A stretch of 64,000 bases of DNA from an uncultured Gammaproteobacteria bacterium (lineage in GTDB: Bacteria > Pseudomonadota > Gammaproteobacteria > Eutrophobiales > Eutrophobiaceae): positions 1-64,000 of the forward strand of contig CALKEZ010000012.1 of the NCBI GenBank assembly GCA_938084745.1, in the 5' to 3' direction. The notes beneath the pieces were generated by a model. The model worked only from the letters and a program-made list of their open reading frames with translations. It was not told the DNA's origin and searched no databases. This document shows, in pieces, positions 8,426 to 17,271 of this stretch. Each line of letters starts with the position of its first letter. Within the stretch, counting starts at the first letter, position 1. A program made the position numbers and the translations under genes.

Positions 8426-10425
8426 TGTCAAACAAATCTCAACTCAACCTTAACAATATAATATGGCTGGCACTGGGTATAGGCCTGGCGAGCTTCCCTC
8501 ATTGGCAACGTTTACCTGTCTGGATCCCGTTATTGCATCTGGCGTTGTTAATGACGCGGGTTTTGCTTCCTTTTAAATTGCCATTGTTTTGGAAAAAACA
8601 AAAGACTGTTATCAATATCCTCCGTTTAATCGTTATGTTCGGCGGTGTATTTGCCATTTACGGAAGTTACGGCACGCTCGCCGGACGTGATGTCGGCGTC
8701 GCCTTACTGGTCATGTTAGCTGCGCTTAAAGTCTTTGAAAGTAAATCAAGAAGAGACTATTACATCAGCACTTATCTCGGTTATTTCCTGATCATTACAA
8801 ATTTCTTTTATAGCCAGACGATCCCGACAGCAAGCTACATGATGCTTGTCATCGTAATAATGACCGCTGGATTAATTAACTTTAATGATACGGAACAGCA
8901 ATTAACACTGCTACAACGCTTTAAACTATCAAGTACACTTTTAATACAGGCAATCCCGATACTGCTAGTACTTTTTATATTTTTTCCACGCATTAATGGT
9001 CCACTCTGGGGTATTCCCAAAGACGCTTTCACAGGTATAACCGGTATTGACGACCAGATGTCACCAGGCACCATCAGCAAACTGGTGCAATCAAGAGAAG
9101 TTGCATTTCGTGTTAGTTTTGAAGGCGCGATACCGAAACAATCCACACTGTACTGGCGTGGTCCGGTGCTTTGGCAAACAGACGGCCGTAAGTGGACTAC
9201 CGGTAAAAACGAATCTGATCAACGCATGGCGCCGATTGATTATACGGGAGAGCCAATACGTTACGACGTTACTATCGAACCAACCAATAAAAAATGGTTG
9301 TTTGGTCTCGAGATGATATCAACCTTACCTGACAATAGTTATCTAACACATGATTTTCAATTAAAATCACTCGAACCATTGCGCGCACGAAAAGCTTTTT
9401 CATTAACATCGCATAGCACCTATAAGCTAGGAACGCTAAGCGAGACTTATCTTGAACGTGGTTTGAGATTACCCGAAACCGGACATCCTAAAACGCGTAA
9501 ACTTGCATCAACACTACGAGATGAATTTCATGATCCGGAAGCAATTCTCAATGCCGCGCTCAACTGGTTAGAAAAAGGAAATTTTGTCTATACACTTCAG
9601 CCACCGTTAATGACGGAAGACATGATAGATGAATTTTTATTCGATAAACGTCAGGGGTTTTGTGAGCATTACGCTTCTGCATTTACCATACTCATGCGTG
9701 CTGCAGGCATACCGGCGCGTGTTGTTACCGGATATTTAGGCGGGGAACTTAATCCCGTTGGAAATTATTTAATCGTAAGACAATACCATGCTCATGCGTG
9801 GACAGAAGTATGGCTGGAGAAGCAAGGTTGGGTAAGGGTTGATCCAACAGCTATTGTTTCGCCGGGCAGAGTCAATGAGGGCATAGAAAGCAGCATTCCC
9901 GAGGCTATTATCGATATTCCGCTCGGTCTGGAAAATAATGATGCTGCTATACGTGTTTGGCAACGACTCCGCAATACAGTCGATATGATTAACTACCAAT
10001 GGGCACAGTGGGTTCTTGGTTACAGTCCCGAGAGACAAAAACTTTTTTTACAAAGCCTGGGCTTTGATTCGATTGATTGGAAAAAAATAACAGCATTGCT
10101 ATTATTCTTTCTTGGGCTTGTTGTTACCGTAATAGCAACTTATGTTTTTAAAAAAGCACCGCGCTCAACCGACCCGGCGAAAGCCTGTTATGATGTTTTT
10201 TGTAAAAAACTGGCGCGCGCAGGGTTGCCAAGAAAATCACATGAAGGACCTGTTGATTATGCACAACGCCTGTCTAACGAACGAGCGGAACTCGGCAATC
10301 AGGTTAAGTCCATCACAGATTTATATATTTTTGTCCGCTACCGTTCAAATCATGGCAAACTCGCACAACTGAAAAAAGCGATACGTTCGTTCACCCCCAA
10401 TAAAATAATACCTAATCAAAGCTAA
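8425..10425 (+). CDS. TgpA-type membrane transglutaminase-like protein (DUF3488)
   Basis: Integral membrane protein with an extracytoplasmic papain-like transglutaminase domain. The N-terminal third carries several hydrophobic helices up to about residue 190 (DUF3488), and one further helix follows the catalytic domain near residues 553-573. The triad is visible as Cys413 (QGFCEHY), His457 (YHAHAWTEVW) and Asp473 (VDPTA). Pseudomonas TgpA is essential for viability and is the closest characterised relative. The length of 666 residues matches. It is the last gene of the moxR-DUF58 operon and may cross-link or hydrolyse envelope proteins or peptides; its substrate is unknown. Confidence 0.9.
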   Translation: MSNKSQLNLNNIIWLALGIGLASFPHWQRLPVWIPLLHLALLMTRVLLPFKLPLFWKKQKTVINILRLIVMFGGVFAIYGSYGTLAGRDVGVALLVMLAALKVFESKSRRDYYISTYLGYFLIITNFFYSQTIPTASYMMLVIVIMTAGLINFNDTEQQLTLLQRFKLSSTLLIQAIPILLVLFIFFPRINGPLWGIPKDAFTGITGIDDQMSPGTISKLVQSREVAFRVSFEGAIPKQSTLYWRGPVLWQTDGRKWTTGKNESDQRMAPIDYTGEPIRYDVTIEPTNKKWLFGLEMISTLPDNSYLTHDFQLKSLEPLRARKAFSLTSHSTYKLGTLSETYLERGLRLPETGHPKTRKLASTLRDEFHDPEAILNAALNWLEKGNFVYTLQPPLMTEDMIDEFLFDKRQGFCEHYASAFTILMRAAGIPARVVTGYLGGELNPVGNYLIVRQYHAHAWTEVWLEKQGWVRVDPTAIVSPGRVNEGIESSIPEAIIDIPLGLENNDAAIRVWQRLRNTVDMINYQWAQWVLGYSPERQKLFLQSLGFDSIDWKKITALLLFFLGLVVTVIATYVFKKAPRSTDPAKACYDVFCKKLARAGLPRKSHEGPVDYAQRLSNERAELGNQVKSITDLYIFVRYRSNHGKLAQLKKAIRSFTPNKIIPNQS

Positions 10426-10430
10426 CCAAA

Positions 10431-11408
10431 ATGATGGACGATAATTCAACATTACTAAGCAGTGCCGAGATATGCACTCAGGAATTATTCAATGATGTGA
10501 ATTTCAACACCATCATGCCTCTGCTTTCCGATTGTATCATTCAGAATGTTGGCAAAGATGAAATATTGGTAAGGGCAGGCGACACTGGCAATACAGTTTA
10601 CTTAATCCTTTCTGGAGAATTCAAAGTAATGCTTTCGCCTGAACATATAGAACCCGTGACAACACTTGGCCCCGGGCAAAGCATTGGCGAGATGGCCATA
10701 ATTGATCATCAACAGGCCTCTGCTTATGTGACTGCTATCAAAGATTCTCGAATACTCGTGATCGATGAAGACGTCATGTGGTCATTAATTGGCAGTTCAC
10801 ATGCCATTGCCAATAACTTACTCGTCGTTTTGTCGCAGCGTCTACGCCACGGTAATTCTGTAATTAAGAAAATTAAGGGGTTACTTAAGGAATACGAACA
10901 TAATGCAACGGTCGATGCATTAACCAGCCTATATAATCGACGCTGGCTGGATAATATGTTTATTCGTGTCATGCAGCGTTGTCACAAAGACAACGAGGTA
11001 TTGTCGGTCATGATGATCGATGTGGATCGCTTTAAAGACTATAACGACACGCATGGTCACCTGGCTGGTGATATTGCCTTACGCACAGTATCACAAACCA
11101 TCATTCAATATTTACGACCGGAAGATCTGGTCACGCGTTATGGCGGTGAGGAGTTATTTGCATTGCTGCCAGGCCTGAATGCAGCGGCAACACACACAGT
11201 TGCTGAACGACTACGCGAGGCCATCAGTCAAACCAAAATCGCGGATCAGGAGGGTCAACCACTACCCAGCGTTACGATTTCCATCGGCATTGCAGAAATG
11301 GAAGATCATGAAAATCCGCATAAACTTATCGAGCTGGCAGATAAGGCCATGTATAAAGCAAAACATTCAGGACGCAATAAAGTTTGCAGCTTTGTCAGTG
11401 AAGAGTAA
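10431..11408 (+). CDS. Diguanylate cyclase with degenerate cyclic-nucleotide-binding domain
   Basis: Predicted to make c-di-GMP. An N-terminal cyclic-nucleotide-binding fold (about residues 25-140) is joined to a GGDEF domain (about 160-320). The active site is GGEEL at 238-242, and an inhibitory I-site RPED lies at 229-232 with the canonical five-residue spacing, so product feedback is expected. In the nucleotide cassette the phosphate-binding Arg-Ser seen in CRP is replaced: the segment reads GEMAIIDHQQASAYVTA, without Arg. It may therefore bind another ligand or none. There is no membrane segment. It starts 5 bases after the transglutaminase gene and may be co-transcribed. The adjacent second ATG (10434) is an equal start candidate. 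Confidence 0.92.
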   Translation: MMDDNSTLLSSAEICTQELFNDVNFNTIMPLLSDCIIQNVGKDEILVRAGDTGNTVYLILSGEFKVMLSPEHIEPVTTLGPGQSIGEMAIIDHQQASAYVTAIKDSRILVIDEDVMWSLIGSSHAIANNLLVVLSQRLRHGNSVIKKIKGLLKEYEHNATVDALTSLYNRRWLDNMFIRVMQRCHKDNEVLSVMMIDVDRFKDYNDTHGHLAGDIALRTVSQTIIQYLRPEDLVTRYGGEELFALLPGLNAAATHTVAERLREAISQTKIADQEGQPLPSVTISIGIAEMEDHENPHKLIELADKAMYKAKHSGRNKVCSFVSEE

Positions 11409-11508
11409 CACTATAGCTGCGTCACATCCTGATTTAAAAATGAACACTGCATGCAGGGTTTTATAGAATACTGTCGCTGAATATATCCCGCGCTTTATTA
11501 ACTTAACT

Positions 11509-13266
11509 TCATACCGTTTCATGCTCTCGAAACTGTACTTGATGCAGTCTCGCATAGTGATTTTTTTGTTTTAATAAATCGCTGTGCTTACCTTGTTCTA
11601 CAATACGTCCTTTATCAAGCACGATAATATGATCGGCATTCTCAATAGTAGATAAACGGTGGGCAATGATTAACGAGGTACGACCTTTTTTGACATTTTC
11701 CAACGCAGATTGAATATGACGTTCGGAACGAGTATCGAGTGATGAAGTCGCTTCATCTAGAATTAACAATCTGGCATCTTTTAGTAAGGCACGTGCAATC
11801 GCTAATCGCTGACGTTGTCCGCCTGACAAGCGGGTACCGTCTTCACCAATCATAGTGGCCATTTTTTCCGGTAATTCATTAATGAATTCTGTTGCGCAAG
11901 CGGCTTCTGCGGCTGCCCAGACCGCCTCATCCGATGCAGATTCGAGGTCGCCATAAGCAATATTATTTCTTACCGTGTCATTGAACAGCACCACATCCTG
12001 ACTGACGTATGCGATATTTTGACGGAGTGATAATAACGACAACTCGCTTATATCAACATCATCGTAAAGTATCGCGCCACTTTTAAGTTCGTAAAAACGT
12101 GGAATTAAATTGGCAAGTGTTGTCTTGCCGCTACCTGACTCACCTACCAGCGCGATCGTTTCACCGGGTTTAATCACAAAGCTAATCGAATCAAGTGCTT
12201 CAGTTTCTGATTCAGGATAACGATACGATACATTCCTAAATTCAATCTTGCCTTTCACGTTGGTTAAATTCAGATTGCCGGATTGCGGCTCAACATCAGT
12301 ATCCAACAGGTTAAATACACTCTCACATGCAGCCAGGCCTTTTTGTATGTGTTCGTTAATACCCGCCAGTCTTTTTAATGGCCCCAGTATCATGGCAACT
12401 GCTGCAAAAAATGAAACAAAATCGCCGACTAACAAACTGTTGGTCGCTGCTTGTTGGGTTGCAATGTAGATTATGATTGCGAGGAGAAAAGCGGTAATCA
12501 TTTGTATTGATGGACCAGTTGCTGCTGAAGCGCTGATAAACTTCATCGCAAAACGTCGGTGCGAGTTTATCGTATTAAAGAAACGTTTTTTTTCAACTTC
12601 CTGACCACCGTAAAGCTTGATTACTTTTTGCGCGTCAAAACATTCATTCAGAACATGATGTATATCACCCATCGTATCCTGTACCTTACGACTCATTTTT
12701 CGTAAGCGGCGTTTTATTATCAAAATGATAATACCGATAAGTGGCGCGCCCAAAAGGCAAATCAGGGCCATGGCCCAATCGATATAAAACATCCAGCCGA
12801 GTAAACCGACTACCGAGATTGTATCTCTGACCAGGGTTGATATGGCATTAGCAGACGCTTCTTTTATTTGCGTAACGTCATAGGTAAAGCGGGACATCAA
12901 ACTGCCGGAGCGATTGTTGTCAAAAAAGCTGGTGGGATAATCTATCAATCGTACAAACATCGCCTCGCGTAAATCCATTACCACTTTATTCGCAACCCAA
13001 TTCAGCGACACACCACTGACATAGCCGGCCAGGCCGCGAATGGCAAATAGGCCAACAAACATGAAAGGCATCAGGGCGATGGTATCGGGGTCCTTATCGA
13101 TAAAGGCCCCGTTTAAAAGCGGTTGCATCAAGGCCGGAATCGCAGGATCAGTAGCGGCAAGTATTATCATGCTGACTATAGACAACAGAAATACCCGCCA
13201 ATAAGGAACAACATGGCTTAATAGCCTGCGATATAAGATAATATCTGTATTAATTGACGAGCCCAA
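11509..13266 (-). CDS. msbA: Lipid A export ABC transporter MsbA
   Basis: Homodimeric half-transporter that flips lipid A-core across the inner membrane. It has six membrane helices in residues 20-310 and a nucleotide-binding domain after about 340: Walker A GESGSGKT at 375-382, signature LSGGQRQRLAIARALL near 485, Walker B LLILDEATSSLD and the H-loop IAHRLSTI. The 585 residues match E. coli MsbA (582). Its usual partner lpxK is not beside it. It is convergent with the diguanylate cyclase gene and divergent from phosphoribulokinase. Confidence 0.94.
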   Translation of the reverse strand: MGSSINTDIILYRRLLSHVVPYWRVFLLSIVSMIILAATDPAIPALMQPLLNGAFIDKDPDTIALMPFMFVGLFAIRGLAGYVSGVSLNWVANKVVMDLREAMFVRLIDYPTSFFDNNRSGSLMSRFTYDVTQIKEASANAISTLVRDTISVVGLLGWMFYIDWAMALICLLGAPLIGIIILIIKRRLRKMSRKVQDTMGDIHHVLNECFDAQKVIKLYGGQEVEKKRFFNTINSHRRFAMKFISASAATGPSIQMITAFLLAIIIYIATQQAATNSLLVGDFVSFFAAVAMILGPLKRLAGINEHIQKGLAACESVFNLLDTDVEPQSGNLNLTNVKGKIEFRNVSYRYPESETEALDSISFVIKPGETIALVGESGSGKTTLANLIPRFYELKSGAILYDDVDISELSLLSLRQNIAYVSQDVVLFNDTVRNNIAYGDLESASDEAVWAAAEAACATEFINELPEKMATMIGEDGTRLSGGQRQRLAIARALLKDARLLILDEATSSLDTRSERHIQSALENVKKGRTSLIIAHRLSTIENADHIIVLDKGRIVEQGKHSDLLKQKNHYARLHQVQFREHETV

Positions 13267-13435
13267 ACTATTCCCCTTGTAAATCAGCGCCTTATATAGC
13301 TTATAATGCCCTTGAGAATAGAATTGTGCAATGCATTGCTATTATAGTTCGCCGTTGTCTTGAACCGGCCTATGCTATGCAATTAACAAATTTAAGAATA
13401 GTACAAGCCGTCTTCTGAGGATAACCTTTACAACT
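13267..13435. promoter_or_regulatory. Divergent msbA/prk promoter region with a 12-bp palindrome
   Basis: 169 bases between divergent genes. A perfect palindrome GCAATGCATTGC lies at 13328-13339, and a related half (ATGCAAT) recurs near 13377-13383. These are candidate operator sites. CbbR control of prk is plausible from other autotrophs but I cannot assign this site to a named regulator. Confidence 0.4.
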
Positions 13436-14314
13436 ATGTCACTTAAACACCCAATTATCGCCGTTACCGGTTCCTCCGGGGCCGGCACCAGTATTGCCAG
13501 AGATGCTTTTGAAACGATGTTTCACAAGTTTGGTATCAAACCCGCCTTCATAGAAGGCGATTGTTTCCATCGCTATGACCGCGCTGAAATGGAAAGACTC
13601 AGTGCTGAAGCTCAGGCGAAGGGAGAAAACCTCACGCATTTTGGCCCGGAAGGTAATCTTTTCGAGGAACTGGAAGGTTTATTCAGGGAATATAGTGAAA
13701 CTGCGACCGGGCAACGCCGCTTTTATATTCATGATGCCAAAGAAGCAGCGCAACATGGCTTACCGCCCGGCTCCATTACCCCGTGGGAACCCATCGAAGC
13801 AAATTCCGATTTGCTATTCTATGAAGGACTGCATGGTGGTCTGGTAACTGACACCGTGAATGTCGCGCAATTCGTAGACTTGCTAATTGGTTTTACACCA
13901 ATAATTAATCTGGAATGGATGCAAAAAATACATCGAGACCGGGCGCTCCGAGGTTATACGACTGAAGACGCGACTAGACTCATTCTGGATCGTATGCATG
14001 ACTATATGCATTACATTACGCCTCAGTTTTCTCGAACGGATATAAACTTCCAGCGTGTGCCGACGATAGATACATCAAACCCGTTTGCCGCAGACTATAT
14101 TCCCAGTAACGATGAGAGTTTTTGTGTAATTCATATCCGCAATCGCGACAAAATCGAGGTAGATTTTCGCTATTTACTGGAGATGTTAGAAGGCTCAAAG
14201 ATGTCCAGCCCGGAGACCATCGTGGTCCCGGCCGGGAAAATGATATTCGCCATACAATTAATTTTGGGGCCGCTGATATTGAAGTTGCATACCCAAAAGG
14301 GCACTTTTATATAA
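13436..14314 (+). CDS. prk: Phosphoribulokinase (proteobacterial type)
   Basis: Phosphorylates ribulose-5-phosphate to ribulose-1,5-bisphosphate, the Calvin cycle step before RuBisCO. The P-loop GSSGAGTS lies at residues 12-19 (Thr where most kinases have Lys, as is usual in this family). Other family blocks are EGDCFHRYDRAEME, LFYEGLHGGLVTD, NLEWMQKIHRD, YITPQFSRTDINFQRVPT and DTSNPFAADYIPS. The length of 292 residues is typical of the octameric proteobacterial enzyme. The heterotrophic PrkB homologue of E. coli is in the same family, so Calvin cycle function needs RuBisCO elsewhere. A ParA-like gene follows after 42 bases. Confidence 0.95.
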   Translation: MSLKHPIIAVTGSSGAGTSIARDAFETMFHKFGIKPAFIEGDCFHRYDRAEMERLSAEAQAKGENLTHFGPEGNLFEELEGLFREYSETATGQRRFYIHDAKEAAQHGLPPGSITPWEPIEANSDLLFYEGLHGGLVTDTVNVAQFVDLLIGFTPIINLEWMQKIHRDRALRGYTTEDATRLILDRMHDYMHYITPQFSRTDINFQRVPTIDTSNPFAADYIPSNDESFCVIHIRNRDKIEVDFRYLLEMLEGSKMSSPETIVVPAGKMIFAIQLILGPLILKLHTQKGTFI

Positions 14315-14356
14315 TCTAAATGTTGATTTACAACAGTTTAATAACAATGTTTTAAT

Positions 14357-15022
14357 ATGAAAATGCGTACCATACTCGTTCTTAATCCCAAAGGTGGTTG
14401 CGGTAAAAGTACACTTGCTACTAATATTGCCAGCTATTTTTCAATCAACGGCAAAAAAGTAACGCTTGCCGATTGTGACCCACAGGGTTCAAGTCAGGAC
14501 TGGCTCAATGTAAGGCCGGACAATCAGAGCCGAATCAGTTGCGCCGTATTGGATAAAGGCAGTTTACAAGTCCCTGAAGATACCGAGGTATTGATCATGG
14601 ATACTCCAGCAGGGGTCAGCGATGAGCGACTAAGCAAGTTTCTCAGTCGTGCGCAAACCATGGTCATGCCGGTCATTGCTTCTCCAATTGATATTCGTGC
14701 GGCGGAACGTTTTATTCATGAACTTTTTTCATTGAAAGGGTCTATCAATAACAAAATTAAAATCGCGACGGTTGCTAACCGGGTAAGAGAAGATACCTTG
14801 ATAGCGGCGAAACTTGAGTACTATCTGGATCATCTGAAATTACCGAATGGCAAGCAATTACCGTTCATGACGATGTTACGATCCAGCCAGAATTATATAC
14901 ATGCAGCAGATCGCGGTTTAAGTATTTTTGAATTGGCGCCGTCCAAAACATATTACGACCGCGAACAGTGGGAGCCGCTACTCCGTTGGTTAGACAGTAG
15001 TAAAAGCCTGCCTAAAAATTAA
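14357..15022 (+). CDS. ParA/MinD-like ATPase, orphan
   Basis: Small P-loop ATPase of the kind that positions cellular cargo or partitions DNA. The deviant Walker A KGGCGKST is at residues 12-19 and keeps the signature first Lys. The DCDPQGSSQDW segment and the Walker B-like VLIMDTPAG are also present. At 221 residues it lacks a DNA-binding extension and has no ParB neighbour, so a chromosome-partition role is unlikely. The gene sits between phosphoribulokinase and a 2Fe-2S reductase on the same strand; whether it serves carbon fixation is unknown. An alternative start at residue 3 is possible. Confidence 0.85.
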   Translation: MKMRTILVLNPKGGCGKSTLATNIASYFSINGKKVTLADCDPQGSSQDWLNVRPDNQSRISCAVLDKGSLQVPEDTEVLIMDTPAGVSDERLSKFLSRAQTMVMPVIASPIDIRAAERFIHELFSLKGSINNKIKIATVANRVREDTLIAAKLEYYLDHLKLPNGKQLPFMTMLRSSQNYIHAADRGLSIFELAPSKTYYDREQWEPLLRWLDSSKSLPKN

Positions 15023-15067
15023 TCTATAAACCAGTGCAGCAATAGATGCTGTTATTATAAGTTCCTT

Positions 15068-16078
15068 ATGTCATACAAAGTCCAACTTTCTGAACAAGAC
15101 ATTACGTTTAATGTCGAGAAACATGAAACCATACTGGAAGCCGCGCTGCGCCAAGGCCATAGTTTACCTTATGGCTGTCGCAATGGTTTATGTGGTTCAT
15201 GCAAGGCTAAAATCATATCGGGTGATATTTCCTATCCTGACGGTTCACCTGATGGGCTTGGCAAAGACGATAGCAAACAGGGCTTTGCACTACTCTGCAA
15301 GGCACAGGCAAAGAGCGATCTCATCATAAAAGCACGTACCATCGATACCGCAGCGGATATTAAACTGAGACAATTTCCCTGCCGGGTGAGCAAGTGTGAG
15401 AAACTCAGTGACGACGTCATACGTTTAATTCTGGAATTGCCTAAATCAGAACGACTGCAATTTCTGGCGGGACAATACATTGATATTCTTATGCGCGATG
15501 GCAAACGCCGTTCTTTTTCTCTGGCTAACCCGCCTGAGGAAGATCAAAGACTAGAATTACATATCCGTTATTATGATGGCGGCTTATTTTCTGAATACGC
15601 CTTTAAAGATCTGACTGAAAAGACACTATTACGTATTGAGGGACCTCTGGGACAATTCACATTACATGAATCCGATAGGCCTATAATTATGATTGCAGGC
15701 GGCACTGGTTTTGCGCCGGTAAAAAGTTTGATCGAGTACTCACTAAAAAATAATGACCAACGTCCTATAGAATTCTACTGGGGTGCTCGTACAAGCGCGG
15801 ATCTTTATCTTGATGAGATGGCCAAACAATGGTCAGATAATCATAAACACATTGAATACAATCCGGTATTATCCGATTCAAATAAACTCAATGGCTGGAA
15901 AGGTAAGACCGGTTTTGTGCATGAAGCGGTTTTAAAAGATCATGCCGACTTATCAGGCTACGATATCTATGCTTGCGGGCCACCGCCCATGATCAAAGCC
16001 ATAGTGGAATCATTTCCCGCTCATGGTTTAAACAGGGATCGGCTTTTTTCAGATTCTTTTGAGTTCGCGGCCAACTAG
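15068..16078 (+). CDS. 2Fe-2S/FAD oxidoreductase (CDP-6-deoxy-delta-3,4-glucoseen reductase-like)
   Basis: NAD(P)H-dependent electron transfer protein. An N-terminal plant-type ferredoxin domain holds Cys37, Cys42, Cys45 and Cys77 (C-x4-C-x2-C-xn-C). An FNR-type module follows, with flavin-binding RRSFSLANPP and nucleotide-binding GGTGFAPVKSLIEY and YACGPPPM. The domain order is that of AscD/phenol hydroxylase reductases. Similar genes in many Beta- and Gammaproteobacteria are annotated as CDP-6-deoxyglucoseen reductase, but there is no deoxysugar locus here, so the electron acceptor is unknown. It is convergent with hemY, with 8 bases between. Confidence 0.87.
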   Translation: MSYKVQLSEQDITFNVEKHETILEAALRQGHSLPYGCRNGLCGSCKAKIISGDISYPDGSPDGLGKDDSKQGFALLCKAQAKSDLIIKARTIDTAADIKLRQFPCRVSKCEKLSDDVIRLILELPKSERLQFLAGQYIDILMRDGKRRSFSLANPPEEDQRLELHIRYYDGGLFSEYAFKDLTEKTLLRIEGPLGQFTLHESDRPIIMIAGGTGFAPVKSLIEYSLKNNDQRPIEFYWGARTSADLYLDEMAKQWSDNHKHIEYNPVLSDSNKLNGWKGKTGFVHEAVLKDHADLSGYDIYACGPPPMIKAIVESFPAHGLNRDRLFSDSFEFAAN

Positions 16079-16086
16079 GTCGCCTA

Positions 16087-17271
16087 TTACATTCCCGTTG
16101 CCAGTGTAAGGCCCTTTTCATAACACTCGGCAGCAGCGTCACGATTGCCTTCATGTTCGTGTAAACGCGCAAATTCATAATAGGCTTCCGGGTTAGGCTG
16201 CACGTCAAGACTTTCTTTCAAATAATCTCTGGCCTTGCCCCACAATTCATTTCGCATACAGATCCTGCCCAAAGTCAGCAATAATACGGCATCACGCGAA
16301 TGATGATTCAACCACGATTCAGCGGTTGCCTGTTGTTTTATCTGATCAGAGCCGATGACAAGTCCATACAAACGAACCAACATATGATCCCATTGGCGTT
16401 TTAACGCCACTTTCAATAACACTTCACAATCCGAGGTATCATCAAACTTGAGGCGCTCGGTTACATATACTTCAAGTAAATAAAAGTGCTGTTTCAATTT
16501 ACGTGGAATGTTTGTCCAGATCGAATTAAGCGTTTGTTTATCAGAACGGCTACTCGCTTCTTTTAACAAACCGGCATAGGCTTCAAGCTGTTTAGCCTGA
16601 ATCTGTTCGCGCGGATAGAGACTGGTTTTTTCAATTGAAGGAATAATACTTAACACTGATTGCCAATCATTCAGATCGGTATATGTTTCCAGTAAGAGTT
16701 GCTTGACCTGATTTTGTCCTGGTTGTTTATTTTCCAGGTGCTTCAGTGTTGCCAACGCCTGCTCGGTTTGTTTTTCACTCAACTGCAATTCTGCTTGTGT
16801 TATACCGACAGCAAGACTCGCATCAGGATTGTTATCATAGGCCAGTCGCAGATACTGATCGCGACGATCAACTGCATGTAATTCCTGCGCCGCGCGTGCG
16901 GCACAAAGGTAATTAACATAGGGCGCTCGGCTATAAGGCGCGGCCTTGCAGAAGTCGCGCTCAGCCTGTTTCCAGCGCCCTTCTGTCATATTGATTAAGC
17001 CTTGCGTGAGGTATTTTTCAGCTCGGCGCTGGTGCCGGTGTTGTCGCCATATTTTCATGTTCTGCGGCAACTCAACAAAACGTACCAGACTACGCACACA
17101 GAAATAGAGCAGTATAAAACTCAAAAATAATACAATAACAAACAAGGTCGCTGTCGTTTGTATCGTCCAATCCGATATAGTCATCATCACATAGCCGGTA
17201 TCAGTACCAGCCAGGGAACCAATCAGCACAGCCAGCAATAAGGCCAGTAAACTTAACAACAACAGCTTCAT
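16087..17271 (-). CDS. hemY: HemY-like inner membrane TPR protein
   Basis: Tetratricopeptide membrane protein encoded with heme genes; its molecular role is unsettled and it is not the protoporphyrinogen oxidase of the same name. Two hydrophobic segments (about residues 2-22 and 38-62) precede the HemY N-terminal block (RQHRHQRRAEKYLTQGLINM) and several TPR-like helices, ending in the repeat region NPEAYYEFARLHEHEGNRDA. The 394 residues match E. coli HemY (398). It overlaps hemX by 4 bases. Confidence 0.9.
   Translation of the reverse strand: MKLLLLSLLALLLAVLIGSLAGTDTGYVMMTISDWTIQTTATLFVIVLFLSFILLYFCVRSLVRFVELPQNMKIWRQHRHQRRAEKYLTQGLINMTEGRWKQAERDFCKAAPYSRAPYVNYLCAARAAQELHAVDRRDQYLRLAYDNNPDASLAVGITQAELQLSEKQTEQALATLKHLENKQPGQNQVKQLLLETYTDLNDWQSVLSIIPSIEKTSLYPREQIQAKQLEAYAGLLKEASSRSDKQTLNSIWTNIPRKLKQHFYLLEVYVTERLKFDDTSDCEVLLKVALKRQWDHMLVRLYGLVIGSDQIKQQATAESWLNHHSRDAVLLLTLGRICMRNELWGKARDYLKESLDVQPNPEAYYEFARLHEHEGNRDAAAECYEKGLTLATGM

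Noticed and set aside
14357-15022. ParA-like gene as a carboxysome-positioning McdA
   Set aside because: No carboxysome, RuBisCO or McdB-like gene is present in the window, so the name is not supported; kept only as a possibility.
15068-16078. Deoxysugar biosynthesis enzyme as the literal role of the 2Fe-2S reductase
   Set aside because: No sugar nucleotide genes nearby; the family name is a carry-over from AscD.
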